Positions 34,045 to 47,164 are shown, numbered from the stretch's first letter. The stretch: DNA of 64,000 bases from Alnus glutinosa (GCF_958979055.1 NC_084899.1:1314501-1378500); one strand, 5' to 3'. A program made the numbers and translations. Notes: generated from the letters alone by a model not told the origin.

Positions 34045-35497
34045 GGAGGTGGTGGGTGGTGGGTCTGCGTTTAGTTGCAGCAGAGCTTTGAGTCCTGGGT
34101 CCTGGTTTTAGTACTTGGGGAGAAAAAGAGTGGGACTTGAAAAGCCTGGCTTTGGAAGACAGATAATATAATACTCGCATTTAAACGAGATGCTTCACGT
34201 TTTAAAGCATGAAATGTGATGTATTACCAATTTACCACACGCGCCTTTCGACGCACCTCCTATCCGTTTTATCAGTCTCTTAATAGTCTTTTTTTTTTTT
34301 TTTCAAAAATTAAAAAAAATATTAACAAATAATTCAAACCATAAAATAGTCCCGATAAAAATATATCTCAATAATTAGTTTAATCAAAATAACCATAGAA
34401 GTCTCTCTTTTATCCTTCCAATAGTAATTTAAATCGATTTATTAAAATTAAATTATCACTTATTCTAAAAGTTAATTAATACTTTAATAATTCGCTTAAC
34501 GTGTGAATTTAAATTCTATTTTGAATAATTACAGTTCAATACATAAAATATTTAATTTAATAAAAGATAAATGATAGAATTAATAAAATACGAACTCAAG
34601 ACCTTTGATTTTGGTAACATGTTAAATCAATACTTATTTTAAAAATTTTAAAAAAAAAATTAATTATTTAATTAATACTTTAATTCAAAATAAATTTGAG
34701 GGAACAAAAATATCTTCTATTACGTTGTTTTGTGACGTTTTAAGTTGTTGTCAGAATAACTGGAGTCTGGAGAGTGGAGTACGTGTATATTATATTATAT
34801 TATATTATATACCCTCCTCCTTATCATTCGGATGGGAGTCGAGATTTGGAAATATCTGTTGGGAAGTTACGTGTAGGAATTAGGCATAACCCGTTGCGCA
34901 GCTTATATATATGACTGTACTACTGTACTCCCGCCTGCATTGAACTGTTGGAGCGTGGCTGTAATGATTGAAATCATGAGCTTTACAACAGAACACGAAG
35001 AACAAACGTCTTTAGGTGGCACTTCGTCAAAAGGGTGAAAAAAAACACTTTTTTTTCCCCCTTTATTCCCTTTTATTAACATTACTACAATTATCATTGA
35101 GTGGTTGGCGCCTTCGTATTATCATCGTATCAATTACCCACCTCCCCCAAAAAAAAGAAAAAAAAATTAAATTAGTTCTTTGAGTATGAGGCCGTAATAA
35201 ATAACTCTTTATAATATGTTACAACAAATAAAAAAAAAATGTTCCATACTATATATATATTTTTTTATTTTACTTGGTTGATGTACGGGGACGATAGAGC
35301 TAGCATTTAAAATTTGAGGGTGAAATTAAAAAAATTAAAAGAAAAAATTAAGGAGGCAAAACTAAAAAATAAAAAAAATTTAGTAAGTAAAATTTTAATT
35401 TTAAAAAAATTATAATAACATTTCAATATTTTTTTCTTTTGAGAAAACATGGTGGAGCCCCCAAGCCACCATGTGGCTCCGCCCGTCGATGTGGTAG

Positions 35498-35601
<104 letters not shown>

Positions 35602-35780
35602 GTTGGAATGGGGTGCTAGGCTACCTCCAAATTGGCCACTCCCAACCCAGCCCAATTTTTTTCTTTTTCTTTTTATAATTTTTTGAAGTAAACTTATAAT
35701 TTCAAATGGGGAGAATTTATTAAAAGAAAAACTTTACCAAGCACATAGAAGTTAGAACACACTACTTTCAAATTGCATCC

Positions 35781-35782
<2 letters not shown>

Positions 35783-35829
<47 letters not shown>
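35783..35829. repeat. (TTA)n microsatellite
   Basis: About 15 uninterrupted ATT/TTA units. Confidence 0.95.
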
Positions 35830-36246
35830 GGTTTAATCTGTGATGCATGCCGACCAAACAAACCTTTTGTGGGTTGGGAGCATTTGGAAAGGGAAGGGCC
35901 TCAAGCGTGAGAATTACTAGTCCTTCAAAATCATTGCAAAAGCCCCAACCACTAACCACTTGTTGGAAAAAAAGATATAATTTGAAGCTTAGCGCTTATC
36001 TCACTCCTGTCCCACGCACGACGTCTTTTGCTGCACAATTCCAAAGCCAAAGGACCCCCCACGCCTGTCAACCAAACTTTCTGCCCTCTCATGCTCTGCC
36101 TCTACTCCATCAAATAACACTTTGCGTACCATTACCGCTGTGTGATTTATATGCGCATCAATCACGACTCAAATAAAATGTTAATTATATCTATATTATC
36201 ACTTCAAAATGATTAGTTAATTTAATGTAATAAAAAAATTTATACG

Positions 36247-36848
36247 TGTTGAGAATAATCTCACTTAACCCGATCCACGTCAGGAGTTATGAGCCTCTGA
36301 GTTCATATTGGCTCATGGGAAAACATGGACCAGCCATATATGAGTCCTCAAGGACAGGTATCCAGAAGTTCTGGGAAGGTATCGTCCCAGGATTGAGAAT
36401 CTATTACACGCGATCCCGGATACTTCGAAATCGCGCTCCGTCCCTAAAAATTCAGAATTAATGTCAATCTCAAATTTATTGCCGTGAATCTCGTCTTGAG
36501 ACTATTAAGGAAAGATACCCAATTTGGAAAGTGGATGATTCCAAGTTAAGGTAGGATTCTAACGGCGCTCCTAGGTTAAGGGAGAAGAAGGAGACGAAAC
36601 CCTAAAGCAACAAATGTATTTTACGACTTGGCCTATAAATAGGCCTAGATATCATGTATGAAAAAGAAGACTGTTATTATTACACTTGAATACATTATAC
36701 CCTGAGACACTAACTTAGGTATCAGATGGAGGAACGTCGGCCAACTCCCCGCGTATTCTCTTGACTTTTTAGGTTCTGCAAAAATTAGAGGACGAGATCA
36801 CCGACAAAGAGCAAGTTGTCACGGCCATATCGAAAACTGTACCTACAA
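36247..36848 (+). mobile_element. LTR-like block, possible solo LTR
   Basis: It starts TGTTGAGAATAATC. It carries a TATA-type motif inside a small palindrome (GGCCTATAAATAGGCC, about 36629-36646). Downstream is the stretch CTTAGGTATCAGATGGAGGAACGTCGGCC that resembles the R/U5 part of Ty3/gypsy LTRs. There is no second copy, no primer-binding site and no coding sequence. No matching 5 bp duplication was found, so the right border (CTACA) is a guess. Confidence 0.35.
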
Positions 36849-37457
36849 TGCATAAGTAGTGTGAGAAACGAAGAAGAAAGAAGAATGAAAACTCTGTAAA
36901 TTAGAAACTTAGAAAACATAATAATATGTGTAAATTAATTGCTCATATTTCTTCCGTATTCGATGTGAATTATTCAAGGTTGAGGCTAAGATTAGTTTTG
37001 TGCATGATTAATGCAACTTGAAGTAGGGCCTTGTTTAATGGAAAATCAAATTAAAGAGTAAAGAGACAGGTAGGGCAAGGATAGCCACGAAGCCTCACAA
37101 ACAGCTAGCGTCACGTGGGAATTGAAATTTCCATTTCAATCGACTCCACGACAAGAGAAAGTCTCAATCATTCTCTTTAAAAGCAAAGAAACAAATTACC
37201 CCAAAAATTCAATGTTGCACATAAAACCTCCATGTGGCCTCGAGCACGGGGGCTTTCATTTGTTTTAAGGACAAGATTTCAATCCCTACTCATAATTTAG
37301 TGGGAAGCTTTCAACCACCGTTGGACACTTGGACTTAATTGGCAAAATCAACACCACACGAAAGGAGCAACAAAAAAAAAAAAATAGAATACTTCTAGAT
37401 AATTTTAATTTGAACCGTTTATTTTTTAAAAAAATATCATATTATTTATTATCTATA

Positions 37458-37499
<42 letters not shown>

Positions 37500-37862
37500 G
37501 AAAAAAAAAGAAAAAAGAAAGAGAAATCATTTCATTTTCTCAGTTGCCTCACCTTTTTTTGTTCGCTGTCGTCTCTCCTCTTGCTATCTCGTTGTCACCG
37601 TCTCTTGATCACAATTGAGCAATTGGGTGTACATGGTCATCAAACCATTCCCAATTAGCAATTGGGTGTGATCCCACCACCCTTTTAGCCACTAGGAATA
37701 TAGTCTCCTTCTCTTTGCGACCACAACCACCATTTCTTTTTCAATTTTATTTCATTTTTAAGTGATATGTGGACGTGATAAGAATGGACGTTTGGCAGTA
37801 TTTGAAAGTTTTACATTGCGGTGTGCACACGTGGCAAAAGAAAAATCGTTAATTTTTTTTTA

Positions 37863-38424
37863 GGGGTAATTACTTTTTCCCCCATCAACTACCAGTCATT
37901 GTCAAAATGCCCTCATGAACTGACATTTCGACCAAAAAAGAGTATCAAACTACCATATTTACAAACTTTGACCCATTCCGTCAGAAAATCCCATTAACTT
38001 GGATGGAATTTGCAAATTTTGACCGTTAATTTTGGTTTAAAAACCAAAATGCTATCTACAGTAATTAATAAAAAAAAATTAAATAAAATTAATATATATA
38101 TATTTTTTTTTAAAAAACTAAGCGGTCGCCGGAGCCACCATTAGGGGTGGCTTGCGGGCCGCGCGGCCACCCAGCCACCTCAGGGGGTGGCTGCCGCCAC
38201 CCCTTTTCATTTAGAGTTTTTTTTTTTTATAAAAAAGATAAGGGTATTTAGGTTATTTTTTAAATTGAGTTAGAGCATGTAAGTCTTTGCATGAATTAGA
38301 CTAACGGAAAGGGGTTAAAGTGTGTAAATATGGTAGTTTGATACTCTTTTTCGGTCAAAGTGTCAGTTCATGGGGGCATGTTGACAATGATCGGTAGTTG
38401 ATGGGGGAAAAAGTAATTAACCAT
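37863..38424. mobile_element. Non-autonomous MULE-type element (about 560 bp)
   Basis: The left end GGGGTAATTACTTTTTCCCC... is complementary over about 110 bp to the right end (...GGGGGAAAAAGTAATTAACC), including GTAGTTGATG/CATCAACTAC and GGTAGTTTGATACTC/GAGTATCAAACTACC. The core (about 38120-38210) is GC-rich with GCCACC and GGTGGC words, as in the element at 19374. The flanks (T-rich on the left, ATTGTTTTT on the right) give at best a decayed duplication. Confidence 0.7.
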
Positions 38425-38833
38425 TGTTTTTATTAGAATATGAACAGAAAAGGTAAATCGGTAAACCAATGGCCAAAACCTTAGGGGTGGCCGAACCACC
38501 CCCGTGGCTCATGGGGTTGGTTCCCGGCCTTGAGCCACCCCCTCTTATTTTCTTCTTATTTTTTTTTTTTGTTTTATTATTTTTAATTTTTTAATTAATT
38601 TTTAAAGATTTTTATTTTATATTTTATAATTTTTTTATATTGTGCCACGTGTCAATCCTCATAGATTGATACGTGACTTGACGTTAAAATTTGAACAATA
38701 AAATAAACGGAGGTATCAAATTAGTCTTTTTTAAAACCTAGGTACCATCTGTGAAGCAAAATGAAACTAAGGTAACAAAAAATAAAGTTTTTAAACCATA
38801 ATTACTAAATATGTATAAAAAAAAAAAAAAAAG

Positions 38834-38969
38834 ATAATTGCACCGTTGGTCCCTGTGGTATATCATAATTATTTTTCATTCCCTATGGTTTAAAAAGTTC
38901 ATGGGAGGTCCTCGTAGGGAGTGAAAAATAATTATGGTATACCACAGGGACCAATGACGCAATTATCCC
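38834..38969. mobile_element. Short internal-deletion derivative of the 19374 element
   Basis: GATAATTGCACCGTTGGTCC...GTTTAAAAAGTTCATGGGAGGTCC followed by the inverted end ...GGGACCAATGACGCAATTATCCC. The end sequences are almost the same as the terminal repeats of the element at 19374-20081, but the interior is missing. Only a 136 bp near-hairpin is left. Confidence 0.75.
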
Positions 38970-39167
38970 AAAAAGAAAAGAAAAACAGGACAACTACAGT
39001 ACTACACAACGAGGGGGGTTTATTTACCTACACGACGTCGCATACTCTCTGATAAGAGACACTAGACCAGATTGGATAGAGCAAAACCCTAATTTTGCCA
39101 TAAACCCCAAAATCACTTGCGGAGCTCTCTGTCTCTCTCTGAGAGTTTAGCTCGCAATCAGAGAGAG

Positions 39168-41554
39168 ATGGTGTGGTTTCAGTGCGAGGATTGCGGAGAG
39201 GATCTGAAGAAGCCGAAGCTGCCAAATCACTTCAGGACTTGCTCCGCTAGCAAGGTCTTCTCTTAAATTTTCAAAACTCTAGTTCCCTCATCCCCTGGAA
39301 AGTGTGATTCACATAATTGCATGACTTCATAAAACAATAAACCTAACATGGGGTTTTTCATTATGTTTGAATTGAATTAATTTTTTGTTGTTGTTGTGTT
39401 AATCGTGCAGTTTTCGTGTATTGATTGCGGACAAACATTCGGGCAGCAGAGCGTTCAGGGCCACACGCAGTGTATTTCTGAGGCGGTGCGTCTCTCATTC
39501 ACGCCTTCTCTTTTTAGCTTTTCCTTTTTAATTTTTAATGCGTTGATTGGGTTGTTTGATGGTAAAGAGATCGATTGAATCGCTAAGAAACATAATGTAT
39601 TGGTTTTGGCTGTGAATCAAATGTTACTGTCAAATGCTTGAAAGTTTGTAAATGGCCTGCTCAGTTGCTACATATGCTGTGTTTCTTTTCAAATTACTTT
39701 TGGGTTCGTGATTACATTTCCCCACGATTGGAAATTTGTGCCATTGATCATGGAAACTTGAGTGCTTGAGTATCTGATTTTATCTTGGGGCAGAAGATTT
39801 TTGGAAATTCAATGTGTATTAGGCTAAATTTTTACTCTTATTACTAGTAAAGGATGGTTTTCTATTTTACCTGCTACTGTTATCATATTTTTTGTCGACT
39901 TGGTTATGATCTTTGATGAATGCTCTACTGTATCTGGCAGGATAATGTCATTTTGTTTGTCTTTTTTTTTTTTTTTTCAGGAGAAGTATGGTCCTAAGGG
40001 CCAAGGGAAAGCTTCAAATGGTCCAACTGCCAAGTCCAACAAGGATTCAAAGCAACAAACCGATATCGATATAAATGTTGGGTTATCTGAACGCCCACCA
40101 TGGTTTTGTAGGTGTGTTTATATCTTTTTTAATCTTATTATCCTAATTTATGAGCATGATTCTTTAATCATCAAATCAGATAGGGGGCCTTATTCAAATG
40201 AAATGTATAACTTTTAAGACTCTATTTCTTTAATTTCCACACGAATCTAATTACTATGATCATCATGTGGGGTTTTCTTTGTAATAAATAATTTTAGAGT
40301 GTTTGGCAGAATAGGAGATTCATTTTCAGACCCAGCAGATGACTTGTGGTTATTCTCATGATTAGATCTGAGTTATTATATGTATCTCTGTATTTTCAGT
40401 CTCTGTAATACCAGTGCTACTAGTAAGCAGGCCCTGCTTCTCCATGCTGAAGGAAAGAAGCACAGGGCAAAAGCCCGAGCTTTCCATGCTGCAAAACAAC
40501 CACCTAAGCAGACAGAAGAATCCAATCCAGATACAAAACTTCCAACTGGAAACACCCGAAAAGATGAATTGCTTGACAATGAACATTCAAAGGAACCAAA
40601 ATTGCAAGATCCACCAAAAGCTGATACTGAGCATTACAACTCAAATGCAGATAAAGGAACTTCACCATCAAAGAAAAAGAGAAAACTTGATGCATCTGTG
40701 AACGATAATTCAAGGAAAAAGACCAAGAATGATACTTCAGGTGACTTAGGCAATGGGGAAGTAATTCATGGTGAGAGAGCTCTAGCAGAGGAAACAAAGA
40801 GTCAGTTGAAGAATGACAAGGTGGCAGAATCTAGATCAAACAAAGAACAAACCAAGAAGAAAATAAAGTGGAAGAAGTTGATCACGTCAGCCTTGAAGTC
40901 TGTATGTATCTTTAACAATAATCTCGTTATATTTTCTTTTCTTTTCTTTTCAATGCAACAAATCATTCCCAACATGGTCATACATATTTCTGTTTTTCTT
41001 CTCCTTCTTCTTTTTTTTTTTTTTTTTTTTTTCTTTTAAAACAATAAAAATAAAAAATTAATTGTGAAGACATTTCTCCTTAGCTACATGTTTTTAGTTT
41101 GTGTTGGTGATATGGCATGAAAAAGAGATCCACTGCCTATCCCATATGGGGACTAAGATACATGCATAATGCAGAATACTTTCTATAACAATGAACTTTG
41201 ATGTTATATTTGTACTGTTTATCAAGTACACACTTTAAGTTTACTCTCTATCTTCTCCTGGGAAGCAGAATCCTGACGGAGTTCTGAAGATGAGGAGACT
41301 CAGAAAACTTGTTCTCAAGGCTCTCCAGGAATCTGGCATAACAGAAGATGAAACCAAACTCAGTGATACTCTTGAGCACAAGGTCGGGCCATCTAATGGA
41401 CCATGCTTCTGTTTATTTATTTTATGGTTTGGGTATGAGTTGAACCTTGACATGGCCCTAATAATTTTATGGTTTTCTTGCTTGGTGCCAGATCAATTCG
41501 AGCTCCAGATTCACAGTAGAGAACAAGTACGTCCATCTGGTGGGCAAAGCTTAA
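39168..41554 (+). CDS. LYAR-type C2HC zinc-finger nucleolar protein
   Basis: Exons 39168-39254, 39411-39485, 39981-40111, 40400-40901, 41269-41382 and 41492-41554 join in frame to 323 residues. The start [20 protein letters not shown], with a second CxxC pair in [11 protein letters not shown], is the LYAR zinc-finger signature (cell growth-regulating nucleolar protein). A C2H2 finger of U1/matrin type follows ([19 protein letters not shown]...GKKH), then a Lys-rich, probably disordered region with KKKRK-type nuclear signals. A conserved basic C-terminal part ([16 protein letters not shown] ... [15 protein letters not shown]) ends the protein. Family members act in pre-rRNA processing. The Arabidopsis relatives are poorly characterised. 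The donor after exon 1 (AAG|GTCTTC) is weak but the frame and protein conservation support it. Confidence 0.92.
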
Positions 41555-41934
41555 AACACATTTTTGAGTTGCATAGAAAGGAATTCCTAGCATCTTGCGG
41601 TGTAATTTCTTCAATGCAGCCTTTCCAGGCATTTGCTTATATTACATTTAATCAAAGACTTAAGCTGGGCTGGTCTTCTTGCTCCTGGCTTCCATTTCTC
41701 GGTCTTGGTGGAGTTTCTGCTGTTTTTTATATTTCTTGTCATTTCTTCTGCTAGAAAAGTTCTCAGAAGAAATATTTTGATCTTCATTCTTGCCAAGAAA
41801 TAAAATTTTGTGGTTGTCATATTATAATCTTATTGAAGACTGCATTTTTTTTCTTTCTTTCTTTATTTTTTATTTTTATTTTTCTTTATGTTTTCTTTTC
41901 GTTTCTTATTTATTTTTAAGTAACAAGGAAAAAA

Positions 41935-42420
41935 GAAACAAAAACAGCAGCATCAAGGTGGGCGAGGAAGAGAGAGGCAACTGGTGGAGGTGGGAATGCT
42001 TTCAGCATGGCTTTTGGAGGCAGCCCATTTTGCCACGTAAGTTGGTAACTTTCCAGTAGGAGGAAGAAGGGTGAGGAGAGTCTCCGTGGTAATGGGGGAG
42101 ATGCTCCAATTAACTGTAGAAATTGGATTGCTGAGGGCAAGGATGACTGTAGAGGAGTCTCCTTCCAGGATGAAGGATTTGTTGAGCTGCTAATAGGACA
42201 GCCAGGGCTTCACCAGTGTTGGGATCACAAGGGAGCCCAGGCTAGAGCAAACATGAATGATTTGCTAGAATCACGACAGATTGTTGCCTGCATGGAAAAA
42301 TCCTTGTGGATGGCGATATCAAAATTTATCTTGAAGGAGGCAGGGGGCCTCCCAGCTGTGGATGGTGGAGGTGGGGGATTTATTCTTCCGAGCAGCAAGA
42401 TGTTCCGGTAAAACCTATTT
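41935..42420 (-). pseudogene. RNase H-like (retroelement-type) coding fragment, frameshifted
   Basis: On the minus strand the three frames in turn give the order of a plant RVT_3/RNase H-like domain. A start like PPASFKINFDIAIHKDFSMQ, then ICRDSSKSFMFALAWAPL, is followed by GEALAVLLAAQQ and, in another frame, LEGDSSTVILALSNP, then an end like VAKWAASKSHAESIP. At least two frameshifts break it. These domains occur in LINEs and as free-standing relics. It lies just downstream of the LYAR gene on the opposite strand. Confidence 0.65.
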
Positions 42421-42556
42421 GGTCTGCCTGGCCAAAGAGAGGGCCTCGGGGGAGAGGTTTTCACGGATGCACTTGTTCCAGGAAAAACATATTCGATCAC
42501 AAGCCACAGCACCATAAATCTGAAAGACAATGTATTTTCAACTACCTCAGCGAGAG

Positions 42557-42728
42557 AAGAGTTTGTGGTTTTGTTACAAGTTCGAGTAAAATTTGGGATT
42601 TTGGACGTACGAATTTCCTTTGATACCTCAGTAAACTTTTGTTACAAGTTCAAGGTAGTTAAGAGAGAAGTTTGTGGTTTTGTTACAAGTTCAAGTTTGG
42701 GTTTTGCACGTACGAATTTCCATTGATA
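42557..42728 (+). repeat. Partial tandem duplication
   Basis: GTTTGTGGTTTTGTTACAAG followed by TTCGAGTAAAATTTGGG and ACGTACGAATTTCC at about 42557-42621 recurs, with changes, at about 42669-42723. The rest of 42430-43456 shows nothing I can name. Confidence 0.65.
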
Positions 42729-43456
42729 GCGATTGTTTTCTCTTTAGTTGCCTCTGCGACAACAAGAAGTCTTGTATACAAGTCATCCAAACAAAGCATC
42801 AATGTATAATTGATACCAAAATGGAAAATTCTGCTAACGTGTGTTCTAAAATCATAACTACCATATGAATCAACCAGCTTTTTTCTCCAAGAATGAAGCA
42901 GAAATATTTTCAGGAATCGTTGGATTGCTGGTTTAAGGAGTGGGGTATGACAAGCCTCGTTTGACAACACTTTTTGAGGAAGAAGCTTCTTGTTTTTTTA
43001 GCAAAAAAAGCAAAAGCATTAACAAACAACTCCAAACACAATACGCTCAAAACTACTTTCACATTTATATCACACGAGAACACGTTAACCAAAAAGCAAA
43101 AAACTCTTAACAATTTTTAGAAACAAACTATACCCATTAGGAACCTGGCATATGAACCTAGCTTTATCGATCCATTGGTTTCCTTGCACATGAACTGAGC
43201 TTTAAATAAACTATCAGACATTTATGAAATCTTGTGTACAGTTTACATGAAAACAATTTTTCTTGCATCTGTCCATACAAATGAAGAATATCTATAACAG
43301 GGAAGTCTGGATTGTATAATCTACACTCAAATTTTTGGGGAACCGCCTTGGGACTAAATGTTCTTCCCATCTCTTCTGTCGTGTTATCTACATGTCCTTG
43401 CAATTCTACTACGCTTTTCTCATGCTCACGAAATCTCAACAATAGAGTGGCAGCGG

Positions 43457-45569
43457 CTAAATGAAAAAATAAGCTGCTATGACCAACACCACAGTGAAAG
43501 CTAGTGCCTGCAACGACAATAAAAATTATGCTACTTCAAGATAGAGAACCTTTACACTGCAGAAAACATAAGTGGGGGTGTTAACAACTCCATCCAACAG
43601 CAGTTTAGATGTTTGATGTCCTAGACTGTGAAGGTGTTGTGTCAACTCTTGGGTCGATGGACTGTGAAGGCATTGTATATGTGATGTGCTAGATTCCATG
43701 TTGATTGTGCATTTTATAAGTAAAATTTCAAGAGGTAGTTCAATAATTTAATTAATATTCTAACAGGAATAGAAAGATAGTTACCGCAATTGCTGAGGCT
43801 GCCAGTCCTGCTCGCTCCCTAGGATCCCTGCGGTAGTGATTTCCAAAATAGAGAAGTGTTGCATAGTACCAAATTAAAGGGAATGCAAACCCCAAAAGAA
43901 ATCTGTTACAAAAAACAAAGCCATTAGATGAAGAAATAAGCAGTTGGAGGAGAGACAAGGAACAAGATATACTTACGAAAACCATCCGATCCCACAGCCG
44001 AAGCATGGAAGGGGCTTGTCGTAAAACCCTAGTTGGGAGTCTTCTGGATCTTTCAACAGGGTGTACCTGCCCTTTTCACGGCCCACAGCATCTATTACTT
44101 TCCCTACCATCACCACAAAACCTCTCACTTGTCAGGACAGAAAAAACCATAAAGAGACCAACTTGATATGAAGATTTTGTTACATCAACAATTCAGAGAT
44201 CTCACATTTGTCAGATCAAGCACAAATTTCAATGAAAATGACACAAGCAACAAGTTTTGAAAAAATTAATGCAAATGAAAGGAAAGAGCTTTCATGTCCT
44301 GATAAATTACATAACCAGATGTGATGAAAGTAGGTTCAATGTAGAAACAAATCCAGAGCAAATCAAAGTCCTTAGAGTTTGATTATTGATAGTTCATAGT
44401 GATACCACTAGATTGATGCAACACAATAATATCAATCAGTCTTTGATAGGTAAACACATATAGGAACGAGTAGAATAGAACTAATCTAGCAGTGGTGCCA
44501 GAACTAAATAGGAAGAATGATAAACTTAATGGAACATGGACAAAATAGCCAAAAGAAGGCACAATGATATATAATTCACTCAGAGTCCATTTGGCCCTGC
44601 GAAATAGCGCAATTTTAAACAAAATCGCGAAAAGTGTATCGTTTAAGAGTGCGTTTTTAAAAAATTGCAATTTAAAAATGTAGAAAAATTTCCATTTTCA
44701 AATCATAGGAAATGTGATGCATTTTAAAGACGCAGTATTACAAAAGTTAAACTGCGATTTTAAAGGCTAAATCGCGATTCTACCAAAAGACTAACTACGT
44801 TTTCAAATCGGACATTTTGAAACCGCAAATCCAAACAGAATCTTATATGGAGAGAAACATCGACATTTATGACGAGAATTCTCAACTTTCTTCATTATTG
44901 TGCATTTAGTGCAAATAGGATGAATACCTTTAACTAATGAAATATGTCGAGCAAATGACCTCAAAAGATCAAGATGCTTATTAGAGACTGGTCTACCCAA
45001 CTCAAGGCCATTTCTAGTAGTCTCTGCAACAACAACAAGTGCAATTTATAGTTAGGAGGTATAAATGTCATGTTTACTTATTTGTTTATTAAACATGTTC
45101 AGCATGCATCAGTGATGCTTTTAAAGAGGGCAGAAGATTCATCTATAAAGCTCATGAGCATAGTAACTTTTCAAGTAGGAAGTGATGGCCTTTGGGCATG
45201 TTGTTTTGTGGACAGCACAGGTGTAATTTCAAGGTAGATTAAATTAAGGCTTCAGCTACATTGCTCAGGCATATCACAGTGTTTTGCATTTAGTTCTTAT
45301 TTTTATCATCTTGTAAATTACATGCACCCTCATCCCAGCTTATGTGAGCAAAGCGAAGATCTCTACAGGGGTAAAAACATGAAGAAGTATGAATATGTTT
45401 CCAACACAATGAATATGAGTCTATCCAATGAAATGCAACAATTAGTGCAAAAATAAGCAAAGACATTATTCAAAGAACTTGAGTACTTTGATCCATTGTG
45501 CTAGAGAAGATGTATTCTGCAGGTCGAAATCCTCGACTCCTCGGTTCTGCTGCAGCCCTAACAAGATGC
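43457..45569 (-). CDS. 60S ribosomal protein L18a-like membrane protein (5' end unresolved)
   Basis: Exons 45487-45569, 44928-45023, 43977-44103, 43785-43902 and 43457-43507 join in frame with GT..AG borders. The conserved part is GRYTLLKDPEDSQLGFYDKP, then LPCFGCGIGWFSFLLGFAFP, WYYATLLYFG and RRDPRERAGLAASAIA, then a hydrophobic end ALAFTVVLVIAAYFFI. This is the plant '60S L18a-like' family. Despite the name it is a small protein with two predicted membrane segments and no ribosomal fold. If translation starts at the ATG at 45496-45494 the product has 133 residues. The frame stays open upstream to 45569, so a further 5' exon between about 45.6 and 47 kb is possible; I could not identify it. 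Function unknown. Confidence 0.8.
44583..44842. mobile_element. Harbinger-like MITE, second copy, in an L18a-like intron
   Basis: GAGTCCATTTGGCCCTGCGAAAT at the left and, inverted at the right, a TTCTGTTTGGATTTGCGGTTT-like end. AAATCGC/GCGATTT words inside match the element at 15445-15759. The flanking triplets are TCA and TTA, a decayed 3 bp duplication. Confidence 0.6.
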
Positions 45570-47164
45570 CTGCAAGTTTAAAGGAGCATTTCAGATTTCA
45601 TAGTATCCCAACGACTTTGTGATAATGCAATCACACGTTCCCCAGTATGTCGGAGAAAGAGTATAGGAAAAAAAATGAAAAGATAGAATCTTGCAACTAT
45701 TGGGCTGGTGTGATTAATGGCTTCACCAGACCTCTAGCATATGTAGACACATTGTATTCAGCAATTATTTAATTGAAGACATTTGTTTTTTCTTGGACAT
45801 TTTACATAAAACGACAGTGCATCACTTCCATGCCGGATGAACATAACAGAAAAGTTCCACAAGGAATTTTGCCCAGTGTTTGCATAACAAAATATAAACT
45901 TCACTGAAGCACAAGAAGGAAAGTGTATTCTGATGGGTTAAACCTTTTTCCTAATAAAAGTGTGAATCATTCCCATGAAACATGCGTGTTATAAGGATTA
46001 GATAGTGAATGCCTAAATATGAGGTGTGCCTTCTTCTTCTTCCTTTTTAGTGGTGCATTAAGGAAGTCGAGTCTATTATTTATTTAAAGCTTAATGAATT
46101 TCAGCAATAGAGGCACAGCAAAAACACCACCATTCTCCAAAGTCCAATCAACACAGGGAAAAAGAAAAGTATTCAGAATAACAACCCCCAAGAAATTGTG
46201 TAACCATGATTTGGCCGGGAATAAAGCATAACTATCATGCACAAAGGCGCTAGAACAAAAGTGTGTGCTGATTCCTATCTCATTACTATCAAGTGTATAA
46301 ACAACAACAAGCCATATGTTGTCTTCTATTATTGCGTTTGGAACTTTTTCTTTAACCTTCAGAGCATAGATTGCTGCATATAAAGTCAGTGCACAGAAGT
46401 GAATCTAAAACCCTTTGTTTTAGATAACAATTCCCATGACATGGTGGCCATAAATAGCACATACAATTAGAACAAATCTTATTCTAGTTCACAAACCACC
46501 CATCAATCATTGAGCCAGAATTTCTCTAAATCACACACCCAAAAAAACCCATAATTCAGAACTCAATTTACATACCACAGATACCCAGAAGATTAGAACA
46601 ATCATTCCATCAAGAAAAGAAAAGGAATTGCACAAAAGAATGAAACTTGCCTATGAAAAACCAGAACTGAGCAACGAAAGTTGGTTTCTTTTTTTGAGTT
46701 TCTGCCTCTTCCTTCAGATCAGAAATAGAGCAAGAAGGAACAAAAATATGGATACTAATAGCTTTCAAATGACAAGAAACGATCCCTTCAGCATTAAACA
46801 AATGAAAACTAATCAAAATTGACTATCCCTTTGTCTCTAACACGAAAATTGAATTGTTCATAATTGTCGATTTATTCAACTTACCGTTTTCTATAGAAAA
46901 TTTAAAAAGAACATATTTTGAGGACCTGCAAAGACATCTGTTTATTGCGGTAGGTAGCTCAGCCGTGAAGTTTCAATGGGTAGAAGCGCCAAAAGACCAC
47001 TATGCCCTTGTTTGACTTTCATTTTTCTGTAGAATCCTGGGTTTTTATTGGTGAATGTCTCCTATTCTCTCATCCCTTTTGTTGCTGACTCGACGGCGAA
47101 TAATTGGATTGCCAGTTTCGAGAATATCCATATCTTCAATAATATTACAACTTTTATTATAATT
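45570..47164. other. Upstream region of the L18a-like gene
   Basis: AT-rich sequence that must contain the promoter and possibly a 5' exon of the minus-strand gene. The stretch at 46640-46740 is open on the minus strand for a lysine-rich peptide, but it has no proper donor and was not accepted as an exon. Confidence 0.4.

Noticed and set aside
32506-34180. Open frames on the plus strand and in other frames across the DUF761 gene
   Set aside because: Gly-rich translations are mirror images of the proline codons; no independent gene signal.
46610-46816. Possible first exon of the L18a-like gene
   Set aside because: No GT donor in the right phase at the end of the open stretch; the exon chain works without it.
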